Shown here: piece by piece, positions 8,112 to 16,315 of the stretch | Numbering within the stretch: position 1 is the first letter of the stretch | Layout of the letters: every line of letters starts with the position of its first letter | IMG/VR virus record: IMGVR_UViG_3300035091_000011 | Span: 1 to 62,847 of that record | From: a virus | Reading direction: 5' to 3' (one strand) | Length of the DNA: 62,847 nt | Program-made: the position numbers and the translations under genes | The notes under the pieces: generated by a model | Database searches by the model: none | What the model was told of the DNA's origin: nothing | What the model saw: the letters and a program-made list of their open reading frames with translations, nothing else

Positions 8112-9161
8112 TTAGGTCGCGAGAGTGTTTTCGACCCGAAGCTTCTGCTCATTCGGGATCGTAAAGGGATTGACCTGCACTTCCACGGTGAGATCCCGTC
8201 CCATCACCGACTCTTCGTAGTACACCGTCTGACCGCGCGTGTCGATGCCGGGATTCCCGGAGGCGCGGGCAATTTCCATTGCTCTCACCACTGGAGCAAA
8301 CACTGTACGTCCTACTCCGCCACCGGAAGGCACCGCAGCGATATACCCAGCAGGCCAAACATTAGTGGAAGTGGTCGAGATGCCGCCGTCATTGAACACG
8401 TCGAGCGTATCGTCGAATAGGAAGAAATTGAACGGGATGCCGAGTTCGTCGCTGACCAGCTCCGCCAATCGCCCACGCGGGACGATCGTGCCGAGTGCGG
8501 TATTAGGTGCGTCGGCATGAATTGCGCGATGGAGCGCAGTGCGCAACACTACTCCTGCCACGGGGCCGATCTTGTCCTGTGCGTCTTCGAGGAAGGAGAT
8601 CAATAAATCCCACGCATTGACACTATTGTCGTCCCATGCCGTACCAGCGGTAGTGAGACGATCCGAGGCAAAGTCGTAGCTGACTGTGTGGGTGGTGCCG
8701 GTTTGCGGGTTCTTAGCTACGTTCGTCCCCGTGGCCCAGGCAGTGAACGCATCCACTTCAATACGCCGATCATTCGCCTGGACGATCTGTGCCACTTTCC
8801 CCGGAATGCTTCGTCCGAGGATTTGGTTGATTACTTCGGAGTTCGCGTTCGCGCGCTCACTGAGCTTCTGAATCTCGTACTCGTCCCATTTGTAATAACC
8901 CTCGACTGGAATCATCGAGAGTTCGCGTAACGGAGGAGTAATGTCGGGAATCAGCCGTCCGCGAGAGTTCCATTCGCGTCTATCTGACACGGGTCGGAAA
9001 TCAATCGTGGTGACTTCTTTTAAGTCGATTGAATCCACGTCCTGACGCGGAAAGAAGATCGGCCAACGCAACCGTCCGGTGTTATTGCGGGAGATCGTTT
9101 GCGCGACTACGGTTAGAGACGCAGGCGATAACTCCTCAACCAGTGGAATAAGTGATCTCAT
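8112..9161 (-). CDS. Major capsid protein (lambda gpE-like)
   Basis: A 349-residue protein in the order scaffold, decoration, capsid, which is diagnostic for the lambda-gpE capsid family. It has the early IPEGYYKW-like strand, a long helical part, and the closing VEVQVNPFTIPNEQKLRVENTLAT typical of the C-terminal strand of this family. It would form the HK97-fold head shell. The start has a strong AGGAGG-type SD. No Ser-Pro tail is present on this protein. Confidence 0.87.
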   Translation of the reverse strand: MRSLIPLVEELSPASLTVVAQTISRNNTGRLRWPIFFPRQDVDSIDLKEVTTIDFRPVSDRREWNSRGRLIPDITPPLRELSMIPVEGYYKWDEYEIQKLSERANANSEVINQILGRSIPGKVAQIVQANDRRIEVDAFTAWATGTNVAKNPQTGTTHTVSYDFASDRLTTAGTAWDDNSVNAWDLLISFLEDAQDKIGPVAGVVLRTALHRAIHADAPNTALGTIVPRGRLAELVSDELGIPFNFFLFDDTLDVFNDGGISTTSTNVWPAGYIAAVPSGGGVGRTVFAPVVRAMEIARASGNPGIDTRGQTVYYEESVMGRDLTVEVQVNPFTIPNEQKLRVENTLAT

Positions 9162-9171
9162 TTATCGCCTC

Positions 9172-9588
9172 CTAAGTGAGCGTCAGGTTGATTTTGCAGC
9201 CGACCGCAGCTCCGAAAGCCGTCAGCTCATTCGCGGTCAACGCGCGTCCGAGATTGTCCTCGATCACGTCTCGGTTCACCGTGCCCATCGTGCCCATGCC
9301 GAGTGGATAGGTTTTGGTGTCGTTGCCGAGAGAGGTGTTCGTTGGCGGGACAGTGGCAAGGTGAAGGTTCTGCGGCTCGGGATTGACGGCGTAGATTACA
9401 CCGCTGCCGTCCGCGAGTGTGCCGTCCTGCTTGAACGGAACACCGGGTTTGAGCCAGCCGTCCGCATCAACCTCGTCTGTGGTAAGCTCACTTACATCCA
9501 CGAGTATCTGTTCCATTGCGAGAATCTCGCCGAGGAACACGGGAGCGTAAGTAGTCGTCCCGGTGGTCTTCTTAACATGCATTGGCAT
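9172..9588 (-). CDS. Head decoration protein (gpD-like)
   Basis: A 138-residue Thr/Val-rich beta protein between scaffold and capsid genes, the usual place of gpD-like decoration proteins that bind the expanded capsid. It ends in ANELTAFGAAVGCKINLTLT. Call by position, size and composition. Confidence 0.65.
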   Translation of the reverse strand: MPMHVKKTTGTTTYAPVFLGEILAMEQILVDVSELTTDEVDADGWLKPGVPFKQDGTLADGSGVIYAVNPEPQNLHLATVPPTNTSLGNDTKTYPLGMGTMGTVNRDVIEDNLGRALTANELTAFGAAVGCKINLTLT

Positions 9589-9600
9589 GGATTCGATCTC

Positions 9601-10341
9601 CTATGCTGACTGTCTTTCATTAAACGCCTTAAACGGATCGGCGATAGGCTGAGATTGCTCGACGTAATTCTTGGCGTAATCCTTGGCCCATGCGAACGGA
9701 TCGCCGGGAGCTGGCGTGGTGGACATCTGCCCACCGGGAACTTCAACTTGCTTGTTTGCAACCTTCAGCGATGGCAGGAATGGAGTGATATCAGGCGAAC
9801 TCTCAATAAACTCCTTCGCAGGCTTCTCGGTGACGACGCCCTTGTCGTCCTTGAGCTGCACGAACCACTCGACGGTTTTGCCATCCTTCGCCGGTTTGGA
9901 GACAAACTCAGGCAAGTTAGGAAGGCGAATAAACGCCTCCTCGTTGAAGCCGAGTGCTTTCGATGCTTGGCGCAAGGAGTCGTCGCGTTTGCGTTTGTCG
10001 AGATCCGCCTTCAGTGTGCCGTGCTCGGTCAATTTGGCAGTAACTTCGTCCACTGTTCCCAGCGCCTTGTAGCCAGTCAACGCTTCTGCGTCGGCCTTTG
10101 CTACCAGCGCCTGACCGCGCGGAACACCACTAGTCTTACTCGCCTCAAGCGCATCGTCGAGGTCGCTGCGGAGTTTCTTCACCTTGGCTTCTTCGACTTC
10201 TTTCTCTTGCTTGAGGGTCTTACTAAGCACGAGCACCGGATGATCGTCTGACAAATCCGGCACCCACTTCGTTCCTGATTGCTTGTATTCAGCACGCAGC
10301 CCTTCTGGGATGTCGTCCTGTTTGTCGTAGATTTTCAGCAT
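9601..10341 (-). CDS. Scaffolding protein
   Basis: A 246-residue, highly charged protein with a long coiled coil (residues about 40-130, KTLKQEKEVEEAKVKKLRSD) and a flexible Pro/Thr-rich C-terminal part. It precedes decoration and capsid genes. Scaffolds direct procapsid assembly and then leave. A hairpin that looks like an intrinsic terminator lies immediately upstream of its start, so its level may be set by read-through. Confidence 0.78.
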   Translation of the reverse strand: MLKIYDKQDDIPEGLRAEYKQSGTKWVPDLSDDHPVLVLSKTLKQEKEVEEAKVKKLRSDLDDALEASKTSGVPRGQALVAKADAEALTGYKALGTVDEVTAKLTEHGTLKADLDKRKRDDSLRQASKALGFNEEAFIRLPNLPEFVSKPAKDGKTVEWFVQLKDDKGVVTEKPAKEFIESSPDITPFLPSLKVANKQVEVPGGQMSTTPAPGDPFAWAKDYAKNYVEQSQPIADPFKAFNERQSA

Positions 10342-10361
10342 CGTCTTTCTGACTCAGCGGT

Positions 10362-10416
10362 TAAAAATGAAAAGCCCGCTATCGAAGGAGTACGAGACTC
10401 ACTCAATAGCGGGCTT
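10362..10416 (-). terminator. Intrinsic terminator between portal and scaffold genes
   Basis: On the minus strand an 11-bp perfect stem (AAGCCCGCTAT / ATAGCGGGCTT; arms 10406-10416 and 10372-10382) with a 23-base loop is followed by TTTTCATTTTT. It lies before the scaffold start, so it would attenuate transcription into the capsid genes. Confidence 0.72.
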
Positions 10417-10444
10417 ACGAAGGGAAGCATCAATGGGCTGTCAA

Positions 10445-10660
10445 CTAAGGCGGCAGTGGGCGCTCGGAAGCGGAAACTGTCGTCGTCGCGCAGGATAACA
10501 TGGTTTTATCACTGACTGTCAACAAACTTTGCAGGAGATGTAGCGAAATTGTGCAGCGATGGACCTCACCGTGGTGGCGGGACTCGATTACGAGTGCGCC
10601 GTTAACGATACGCGCCGAAGGGAGTTTGCAGTTATCGTTATCGCAGAGAATCGGAGTCAT
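10445..10660 (-). CDS. Small protein coupled to portal gene
   Basis: A 71-residue protein whose ATG shares a base with the portal stop (TAATG). It has C6 and C11 and the strand-forming NGALVIESRHHGEVHRC, with His residues that could complete a metal site. Similar short RHHG-containing proteins occur in phages but I cannot name a function. Confidence 0.62.
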   Translation of the reverse strand: MTPILCDNDNCKLPSARIVNGALVIESRHHGEVHRCTISLHLLQSLLTVSDKTMLSCATTTVSASERPLPP

Positions 10661-12369
10661 TAGTTCACTGAGTTACTTACTGGTTTAGATGTTTGCTGAC
10701 CGGGAGTTGGAATTACCGACTCAGGCAGATCCGCCTCCGGCAACGTCGCTTCCTTGTCGATCCTCGCCTCCTCTGCGGCGTTATCCTCCACTCCACTCAA
10801 CCCGCGCGCAGTCTCGTCGCTGACGAGAGGCCGATTCTTCATCCCGCCCGGTTGGCGCATAAGCAGCGAGGTTTTAATCATCTCAGGATCAGGCGCTCCG
10901 GCGTCAATGAGCGTGTTGAAGTCCGCGCGGAGGGGGAGATAGCGGGATGACTGGTTGATGAAGAACGCAGCGAGGCGGAGAGTTGTCTCAAGTTGCCATC
11001 TCCCACAGGCGTCGAGCTCAGTTTTTGATTCCTTGAGTGAGCGCTCGTACTCTCGTCGTGCAACTTCTCGTGCTCGACCTGAAGTGTCAGCCTTGTCCAC
11101 GATTAGTACGTGACGTTGATGAGCCTGCGCGTAGATCGCAGCTTTCTCCTTGTCAATAGTGCGCTCAAACGTCTCTACCGACACTGGATCACTGATGTTG
11201 ATCCCTGGATCAGTGTAGCCGACGACGATCCCGTCCTCGTTGTAAATCGGCATTCCCATGAGGAAGTTGACCGCGCCTGCGCCTGTTTTGAACGTGCCGG
11301 GGAATTTCTTAGTTGTCGGAGAGGTCGCAGTTGGAGTCGAATCCACTCGCGTCGTGTCCTCAGTGATCGTCGGCTTCTCATTCGTCGCACCCGGAGGGAC
11401 GGCGTTGGTAATCGTCTGCTGGCGATGACCGGCGAGATTGACGTTGCGGATCATCTGCGTGTGCGCGAGGTTGACAGCGCGTTGGTTGGATTGGATTTGT
11501 TCGGTGATCAGGGCGTCGCGCGTCATCTCGTAGATGAGCAACCTACCTCCAAGTGGATAGGGATCGTAAGTAGTTGGATCACCTTTGTCTCGCACCACCT
11601 TGCACACTGTCTCACCGGCGTCGTTGAGGAAACTGAGTTCTGCGCATTGCGTCTTGATATCACCCTTCGCATCCAACTCCTCGAATAGGAAGATGCCGAG
11701 ATCGCGCATCGTCTCAGGATCGGTATAGACCATGCCGCGATCTGCGTAGACTGTTTGGAAGAAGATGAAGTCGAGGGCGTTGAGGAGGGAGGAGACAGAA
11801 GGGATTCCCCTGCCGTTGATCAGCCTCCCACGCGGGAACACAAGACGACGCACAACGATGCCTTCACAGACGAGAATCCGTGCAGCTTTCTGCAAGTCCT
11901 TCAACGCGAGTCGATCATTCCACCAGCGGGTAAGCGTGTTTCCTGTTTCCTTGGAGAATTCCTTGCGCGTTCCTTCGGGATCGTCTTCCTCCGTGACGAG
12001 GAATGACCACGAGGGTTCACGTCCAAGGATACCCCCGACGTGCGTCTTCACTACCTCCTTGATCACGTTCTCACTGACGAACCCTTTGCGAATCGCCTGT
12101 TTCATCGACTCTGCACCGGGCAGGGAAGCTGGTGGGAGTTGGCCAATGAAGCCATGACCCCATTGCCAGTGGTTGCCGCGATAGAATTCAGTAGCACGGA
12201 TGGCGCATTCAGTACGACGAGTTGCGGGACGGTGATCGTTAATGCCGACGAGATCTTCGAGGATGGACGGGAGGCGGAAGTCGCGCGTGCCTTCAGTTGG
12301 GATCTGGATGCGCGCACCAACTTGATTGGCGGCATCATCGTAGTCCCAGAGGTTGAAGGGTTTACCCAT
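10660..12369 (-). CDS. Portal protein
   Basis: A 569-residue protein upstream of scaffold and capsid genes. It has the N-terminal helical region (RATEFYRGNHWQWG), a wing-like central part, and a long helical segment KAAIYAQAHQRHVLIV..SGRAREVARREYERSLKE that matches the stem/crown helices of SPP1-type portals, then a disordered Pro-rich tail. Portals form the dodecameric DNA entry ring. It overlaps the upstream membrane-protein gene by 8 bases. Confidence 0.83.
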   Translation of the reverse strand: MGKPFNLWDYDDAANQVGARIQIPTEGTRDFRLPSILEDLVGINDHRPATRRTECAIRATEFYRGNHWQWGHGFIGQLPPASLPGAESMKQAIRKGFVSENVIKEVVKTHVGGILGREPSWSFLVTEEDDPEGTRKEFSKETGNTLTRWWNDRLALKDLQKAARILVCEGIVVRRLVFPRGRLINGRGIPSVSSLLNALDFIFFQTVYADRGMVYTDPETMRDLGIFLFEELDAKGDIKTQCAELSFLNDAGETVCKVVRDKGDPTTYDPYPLGGRLLIYEMTRDALITEQIQSNQRAVNLAHTQMIRNVNLAGHRQQTITNAVPPGATNEKPTITEDTTRVDSTPTATSPTTKKFPGTFKTGAGAVNFLMGMPIYNEDGIVVGYTDPGINISDPVSVETFERTIDKEKAAIYAQAHQRHVLIVDKADTSGRAREVARREYERSLKESKTELDACGRWQLETTLRLAAFFINQSSRYLPLRADFNTLIDAGAPDPEMIKTSLLMRQPGGMKNRPLVSDETARGLSGVEDNAAEEARIDKEATLPEADLPESVIPTPGQQTSKPVSNSVN

Positions 12370-12619
12370 TGAAGACTCCGGCGTTACCCAGCATAGTCAG
12401 GATACAACCGCAGATTACCAGCAGGACGAAAATAGCCCATCCAACCGGACCGGAGACAATCACCGCTACGAGCAGCCCTGTGTGTCGTCTGGCCCACCCG
12501 TAATACTCAACCAGTACTTCTGTTCTCGTCTGCCAGCTACCCAGCGGGGCTGCGTTAAGAACGATCCCAGCCGCTAGTACCAGTCCAGACAGTAGCCAAA
12601 CGATAATAAAGGTCTGCAT
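12362..12619 (-). CDS. Small two-helix membrane protein
   Basis: An 85-residue protein with two hydrophobic stretches, residues about 4-24 and 48-80 (the second could hold one long or two short spans). A basic YYGWARRH loop lies between them. Placed just before the portal gene and overlapping it. Function unknown. Confidence 0.6.
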   Translation of the reverse strand: MQTFIIVWLLSGLVLAAGIVLNAAPLGSWQTRTEVLVEYYGWARRHTGLLVAVIVSGPVGWAIFVLLVICGCILTMLGNAGVFNG

Positions 12620-12623
12620 TTGC

Positions 12624-13016
12624 TCACACCGAGGGAGACGTACTGGACGACGGACTCAAACTTGCACTAGCCACATCAACCACGCCATACAGATTAAGCA
12701 ACTTGTACCTGTACTGCGCCGTCGCTGGCGTTGGGCCATTCTCGGACTCGTACACATACTGCACTGTCACCGTGCGGATCTCGAACTTGCTCCGGGACTT
12801 GACGATGAAGTTTTGATCCGAGGTGATCCATAAGTCAACTGAAGTGGAGAGCGAGGGGAAGTTAGTGACTCCTAGAATCGCGGTCTTGCTCGCTTCGTCG
12901 TCGATGCGGTAAGTGGCTGAAGTGGGAGTGACAGGTAACGCGTTCTCATCGAAGAAGGAGACGGCGATAGGGAATGCGCTGCGCTCTGAGATTTCGATGA
13001 GACATTCGTTAGCCAT
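12624..13016 (-). CDS. Small beta-rich virion-type protein with Ser-Pro tail
   Basis: A 130-residue protein. It opens ANECLIEISERSAFPIAVSFFD, then VTPTSATYRIDD, a pattern of short Ig-like beta domains found in phage structural gene clusters. Residues about 117-130 are alternating serine (ASLSPSSSTSPSV). It is one of six proteins here that carry this tract. Confidence 0.7.
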   Translation of the reverse strand: MANECLIEISERSAFPIAVSFFDENALPVTPTSATYRIDDEASKTAILGVTNFPSLSTSVDLWITSDQNFIVKSRSKFEIRTVTVQYVYESENGPTPATAQYRYKLLNLYGVVDVASASLSPSSSTSPSV

Positions 13017-13242
13017 TGGAATACGTCGCAGTTAACCCGTCCGAACCCGCAGCGATCAATTCCTGACGCGGAGCAGCCCAACCATACTGAGCCACTGTGC
13101 CATCGTCACGAGAGCGCCATTTTAGCGTTACGCCCGTTTCATCCCGCTCGGTAAAGCATTCAATATCAGTGTACTGAATTACCTCGTAGCAATATCGTAT
13201 TCGGTTTATTATTAGACTCCCTTCGCCAACTCCTCCAACCAC
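13009..13242 (-). CDS. Small hypothetical protein, start uncertain
   Basis: The frame is open upstream to 13302, but that would overlap the glycosyltransferase by 91 bases. A GTG at 13242 would give 77 residues and a 31-base overlap. Content (RYCYEVIQYTDIECF, then TVAQYGWAAPRQELIAAGS) looks like a small beta domain. It overlaps the next gene by 8 bases. Confidence 0.5.
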   Translation of the reverse strand: MVGGVGEGSLIINRIRYCYEVIQYTDIECFTERDETGVTLKWRSRDDGTVAQYGWAAPRQELIAAGSDGLTATYSNG

Positions 13243-15008
13243 TCTCTCACTCGCCCGTAGATTAGCGGCCAGCCAGCAATCTGTCCATCTGTTTCTTCCC
13301 ACCCCTCCGCGAACTTCTTGTTCCTGAAGCTCTCAACGGAGAAGTGCGGCGTCGTCAACGTCTGCCCATGTCCAGTGATGTCGATATTAGGGAATTCCGA
13401 TTGCCAGTTGGAGACCTTTTCATCTCCGAACTTCCCACGCGTACCGGGTTCATAGGCCATGCGCTTCACGTCGAACACTCCACCATTCGCCTCGATCAAC
13501 TCCACGCGTTTGCGGTAGTGGTCCAGCAAGAGTTGACGGTTGGCGCAAATCCCACTCACTTGCTGGAGATTCGCCGTGCGAACCGCGTGACCGTCGGAAT
13601 AGCGCACTCGCCAGACGTTAGTATTGTAAAAGAAGGTATCGTCTCTCGGTGGAGTGAACTGGAAATGCGACGGGTGGTAAAACATGTCACTCTCACATAG
13701 GAACACGTAATCCGCCGTCGATCTCTCCAGCCCAGCGAGAACCTGATAGTGCATCGTACCGCCTGATTTCTCTCTATCGAGCACCACTGTCCAGTCGCCG
13801 AAGTCGGTTCGCTGGAGGGTTACGCAGCCTATCTCATGTCCGTTGGTTGCGTGCTTGAGATTGTTGCGGGCGGCGAGTTCGAGAGTTGGATCGTGGGAGT
13901 TGCAACTGTAGTACAGTGCGCAAGCCGTTGGTTTGCGTTGAATAGCCGGAGCGTAAGGAATCGACTTCCCCTGACGACGATAGAATTCGTCACCGGCTTG
14001 CTTCACCTGCTGGTAGACGGGGTTGTTATCGGTCCAATCGGGAACAGGTGCGAACTTCTCGATTAACCAGCTAAGAGGATAGACCTGCCTGGGCCAGAGG
14101 TTCTTTAACCAAAGTTCCTTACCGCGAGCCTTGGCCCGCTCCTTCCTGCCACCGTCAGCATATGGAAATCCAATGCCTCCAACCCTGAAGAAATGAGCGA
14201 ACCACGTATTCTGGTTAACCTTCAGTTCACCTCCTGATAAATGCGACTTGCAGGCGATCTCCGTTCCCATATCGCCCCATGAACCAAAAGATTCTTCACA
14301 AGGTTCAATCTCCCAATACCTGTCTCGCCTCATGGCCCAGCATGCTCCCAGCAGGCTCATAGTGTCATGTATAGGCTGTTGAGTCTCGGGACGAAACGGA
14401 ACATTATTCCGCTTACAGTATTTTTCATCGGAGGCATACGCGCCGTGATACTGGAAGTCCAAGTTAGTATCGAACCTCCACGAGTGCGTATAAGCCCGTC
14501 TCCTCCCCTCCTGTCCATCACGCGGCTTCCAGATCTTGACCTGTTTAAGATAACGTGAACCACATTGCTCGCACTTGGGAGGCTTGGGAGACTGGTCCTT
14601 GGTCCATGAGCAGCGTTTACAGCGCCATTCGAATACTTGCAAGTTATACTGTCCAGCCACAACCGTCCACTTCGGTTCGAATGTCGCCAGTAGTTTCTCG
14701 TCGAAGTTGGAATCTAAGCTACAATGTGCATCGAGCTTCATCACGTACTCACCAGTTGCAACTCGCGCTGCTTCATTGGTTGCAGCTCTCTGACCTATCG
14801 ACTTGCGATGCTGAATGACCGTGAGGCGGGAGTTGATGGGGAGTGGAGTGAGTGGCCACTGGGTGTCGTAGCCGTCGAGGACTGCGATCACTTCGGTCTT
14901 AGCTGAAGTATTAGCGAGGACATTGGTAATCGTCTCATGCAGGAGATCGATGTCGTAGTAGAATTCGTTCCTTGCGGGCACGAGCACTGAGAGGTGGTAA
15001 CGGCTCAT
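13212..15008 (-). CDS. GT2-type glycosyltransferase, two domains, with inserted zinc ribbon
   Basis: A 598-residue protein. The N-terminal GT-A fold starts LSVLVPARNE; VLDGYD (44-49) would bind the nucleotide sugar, and D93-A-H95 in KLDAHCS is a metal-binding D-x-H. A zinc ribbon is inserted at C130/C133/C146/C149. E239..GSWGDMGTEIA followed by SGG and W..HFFR resembles the acceptor region of GT2 enzymes such as polypeptide GalNAc-transferases. From about residue 360 a second domain has FLCESDMFYHP, a possible second GT-like site. It probably transfers sugar to a phage protein; the Ser-rich tracts in this genome are the obvious candidate acceptors. The acceptor is inference. Confidence 0.78.
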   Translation of the reverse strand: MSRYHLSVLVPARNEFYYDIDLLHETITNVLANTSAKTEVIAVLDGYDTQWPLTPLPINSRLTVIQHRKSIGQRAATNEAARVATGEYVMKLDAHCSLDSNFDEKLLATFEPKWTVVAGQYNLQVFEWRCKRCSWTKDQSPKPPKCEQCGSRYLKQVKIWKPRDGQEGRRRAYTHSWRFDTNLDFQYHGAYASDEKYCKRNNVPFRPETQQPIHDTMSLLGACWAMRRDRYWEIEPCEESFGSWGDMGTEIACKSHLSGGELKVNQNTWFAHFFRVGGIGFPYADGGRKERAKARGKELWLKNLWPRQVYPLSWLIEKFAPVPDWTDNNPVYQQVKQAGDEFYRRQGKSIPYAPAIQRKPTACALYYSCNSHDPTLELAARNNLKHATNGHEIGCVTLQRTDFGDWTVVLDREKSGGTMHYQVLAGLERSTADYVFLCESDMFYHPSHFQFTPPRDDTFFYNTNVWRVRYSDGHAVRTANLQQVSGICANRQLLLDHYRKRVELIEANGGVFDVKRMAYEPGTRGKFGDEKVSNWQSEFPNIDITGHGQTLTTPHFSVESFRNKKFAEGWEETDGQIAGWPLIYGRVREWLEELAKGV

Positions 15009-15221
15009 TTAGTCGTTGATAATAAAAGGTGGTCTAAGTCCGGTACGAACAAAGCGATTTAGTAAGACAAACTTATCAGGCCATTGTCCTTCGTAGGACG
15101 CATGGAACTTGTCACGATCTTCGAAAACCTTAGCCAAGCGATCCAGTTGCCTGATTACCTCACGAGTCGCCAGTTGGAACTGGAGCAGATTTACTTGAAT
15201 CTTGATTACGCCATCTGTCAT
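15009..15221 (-). CDS. Small hypothetical protein before glycosyltransferase
   Basis: A 70-residue helical protein (FQLATREVIRQLDRLAKVFEDRDKF). Its stop directly abuts the glycosyltransferase ATG and its start overlaps the upstream stop as ATGA. No family recognised. Confidence 0.6.
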   Translation of the reverse strand: MTDGVIKIQVNLLQFQLATREVIRQLDRLAKVFEDRDKFHASYEGQWPDKFVLLNRFVRTGLRPPFIIND

Positions 15222-15433
15222 TTCTTCAACAACCCCGCTGAGTAATTTGCCAGTCGGTTCAAATCCAGCTTATCAACTTTGGGGGCTTCTAAGCTCATAA
15301 GAACCTTGAGTCCTGAAAGAATTCCGTCCACTGACAACGTGCTGCATACGGAGGCGTCTCGAATTGCTTCAGCCGTTGCCGAAACCTTGGACTCCTGTAC
15401 GCCCATGCGACGAAGTTCATCTTCGAGAGTCAT
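15218..15433 (-). CDS. Small helical protein with LANYSAGLLKK C terminus
   Basis: A 71-residue acidic/helical protein. Its last 11 residues, LANYSAGLLKK, are identical to those of the gene just upstream, although the rest is unrelated and the codons differ (e.g. TCA-GCG-GGG-TTG-TTG here versus AGT-GCA-GGA-CTA-CTC there). This points to a selected C-terminal peptide signal. Function unknown. Confidence 0.65.
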   Translation of the reverse strand: MTLEDELRRMGVQESKVSATAEAIRDASVCSTLSVDGILSGLKVLMSLEAPKVDKLDLNRLANYSAGLLKK

Positions 15434-15756
15434 TTTTTGAGTAGTCCTGCACTGTAATTCGCCAGTTTCTCCATCTCAGCCTGCTCAATTACCAGCGTCG
15501 CCAGCGTCTTGTCCGGCCCGCGCAGGAACACCTTAACCTGATAGGTCCCATCATCCTGCTTGTTCAGTTGCAACTCACGACGACCGCGAGCTTTGATGAC
15601 ATAATCTTTTGTAGGCATGAGACTCTCCCTTAGTTGCTTTGCTTCATCCAACGAGATGAATTCCCCGTTGACGCACAACCAACCACGATGCGGGTTATTT
15701 TCAGCAATGGCGATTTTGAAGTCAAGGAGTTCGGGGAGGGGGACGAGTGGGGTCAT
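15430..15756 (-). CDS. Small protein sharing the LANYSAGLLKK C terminus
   Basis: A 108-residue protein with beta-type content (WLCVNGEFISLDEAKQLRESL, then GTYQVKVFLRGPDKT) and the same final 11 residues as its downstream neighbour. Overlaps that neighbour as ATGA. The two proteins are otherwise not alike. Function unknown. Confidence 0.65.
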   Translation of the reverse strand: MTPLVPLPELLDFKIAIAENNPHRGWLCVNGEFISLDEAKQLRESLMPTKDYVIKARGRRELQLNKQDDGTYQVKVFLRGPDKTLATLVIEQAEMEKLANYSAGLLKK

Positions 15757-15762
15757 TGTGAA

Positions 15763-15891
15763 TTACCAAAACTTAGCAAGGAAGTGATAACCTACGACCG
15801 CGCCGATGATCAACCCAACAATCGCCAAGACTGCGGAAACTACAAAGATCACCTTCACCGTTGGCTCTATCCATGAACCGTTGTCTCTCAT
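15763..15891 (-). CDS. Small single-span membrane protein (42 aa)
   Basis: ATG at 15891 overlaps the preceding stop as ATGA. The protein has a polar start (MRDNGSWIEPTVK) and one strong transmembrane span (residues about 14-36, VIFVVSAVLAIVGLIIG). Too short for a standard ORF cut-off but well supported by coupling and composition. Confidence 0.65.
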   Translation of the reverse strand: MRDNGSWIEPTVKVIFVVSAVLAIVGLIIGAVVGYHFLAKFW

Positions 15892-16097
15892 TCGATCACC
15901 TCCCAATCGTCCGCAAAGTAGTCTGATTCAGTCACCGTCCACGGATGCCATAGGCCATCATCCGGTCCAGTGGAAGAGAAGCCTTTAATACATAGCACGC
16001 CATTCTCCATGCCGACGAAGATGCGGGATGACCAGATGCGGCGACGAGCGCGGCGGTTGTCGGAGAAGATTGCGTGGAGGGTTTCGATGAAGTTCAT
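15888..16097 (-). CDS. Tad2-like (DUF2829-type) protein, candidate anti-Thoeris
   Basis: From the ATG at 16097 (TAATG overlap with the upstream stop; an in-frame TTG at 16103 is less likely) the protein has 69 residues. It follows the DUF2829 plan: MNF-x-E-T/A-L start, then R-R-R-x-W, a short strand pair, a PWTV segment and the terminal D-x-x-A-D-D-W-E-V. Tad2 proteins of this family bind and sequester the Thoeris signalling nucleotide. Family resemblance is by motif only and this copy is short. Confidence 0.55.
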   Translation of the reverse strand: MNFIETLHAIFSDNRRARRRIWSSRIFVGMENGVLCIKGFSSTGPDDGLWHPWTVTESDYFADDWEVIE

Positions 16098-16315
16098 TAC
16101 CAACTCACTCTCGTGTCAGGAATTAAAACATCTGAAAGATAGACATTGAATCCGCGCCTTCTTAATTCCGAGATAACCGCATCGCTAGGCCATCCATCAA
16201 AGCGAATAAACCTCCAGTTACGAGTCGCGGCCCTTTCTACCAAGGCTAGTACGTCTTCGACAGTCTTAGTGTTACGTTCAAATAGTCGCAGTGCATCGTC
16301 TGCTGATTCAATCAT
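16097..16315 (-). CDS. Small hypothetical protein
   Basis: Start chosen at ATG 16315, which overlaps the upstream stop as ATGA; an in-frame start at 16327 is possible. About 72 residues: helix (ADDALRLFERNTKTVEDVLALVERA) then alternating beta/alpha (WRFIRFDGWPSDAVISELRRRGFNVYLSDV), resembling a small nucleotide-type alpha/beta fold. No family recognised. Confidence 0.6.
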   Translation of the reverse strand: MIESADDALRLFERNTKTVEDVLALVERAATRNWRFIRFDGWPSDAVISELRRRGFNVYLSDVLIPDTRVSW

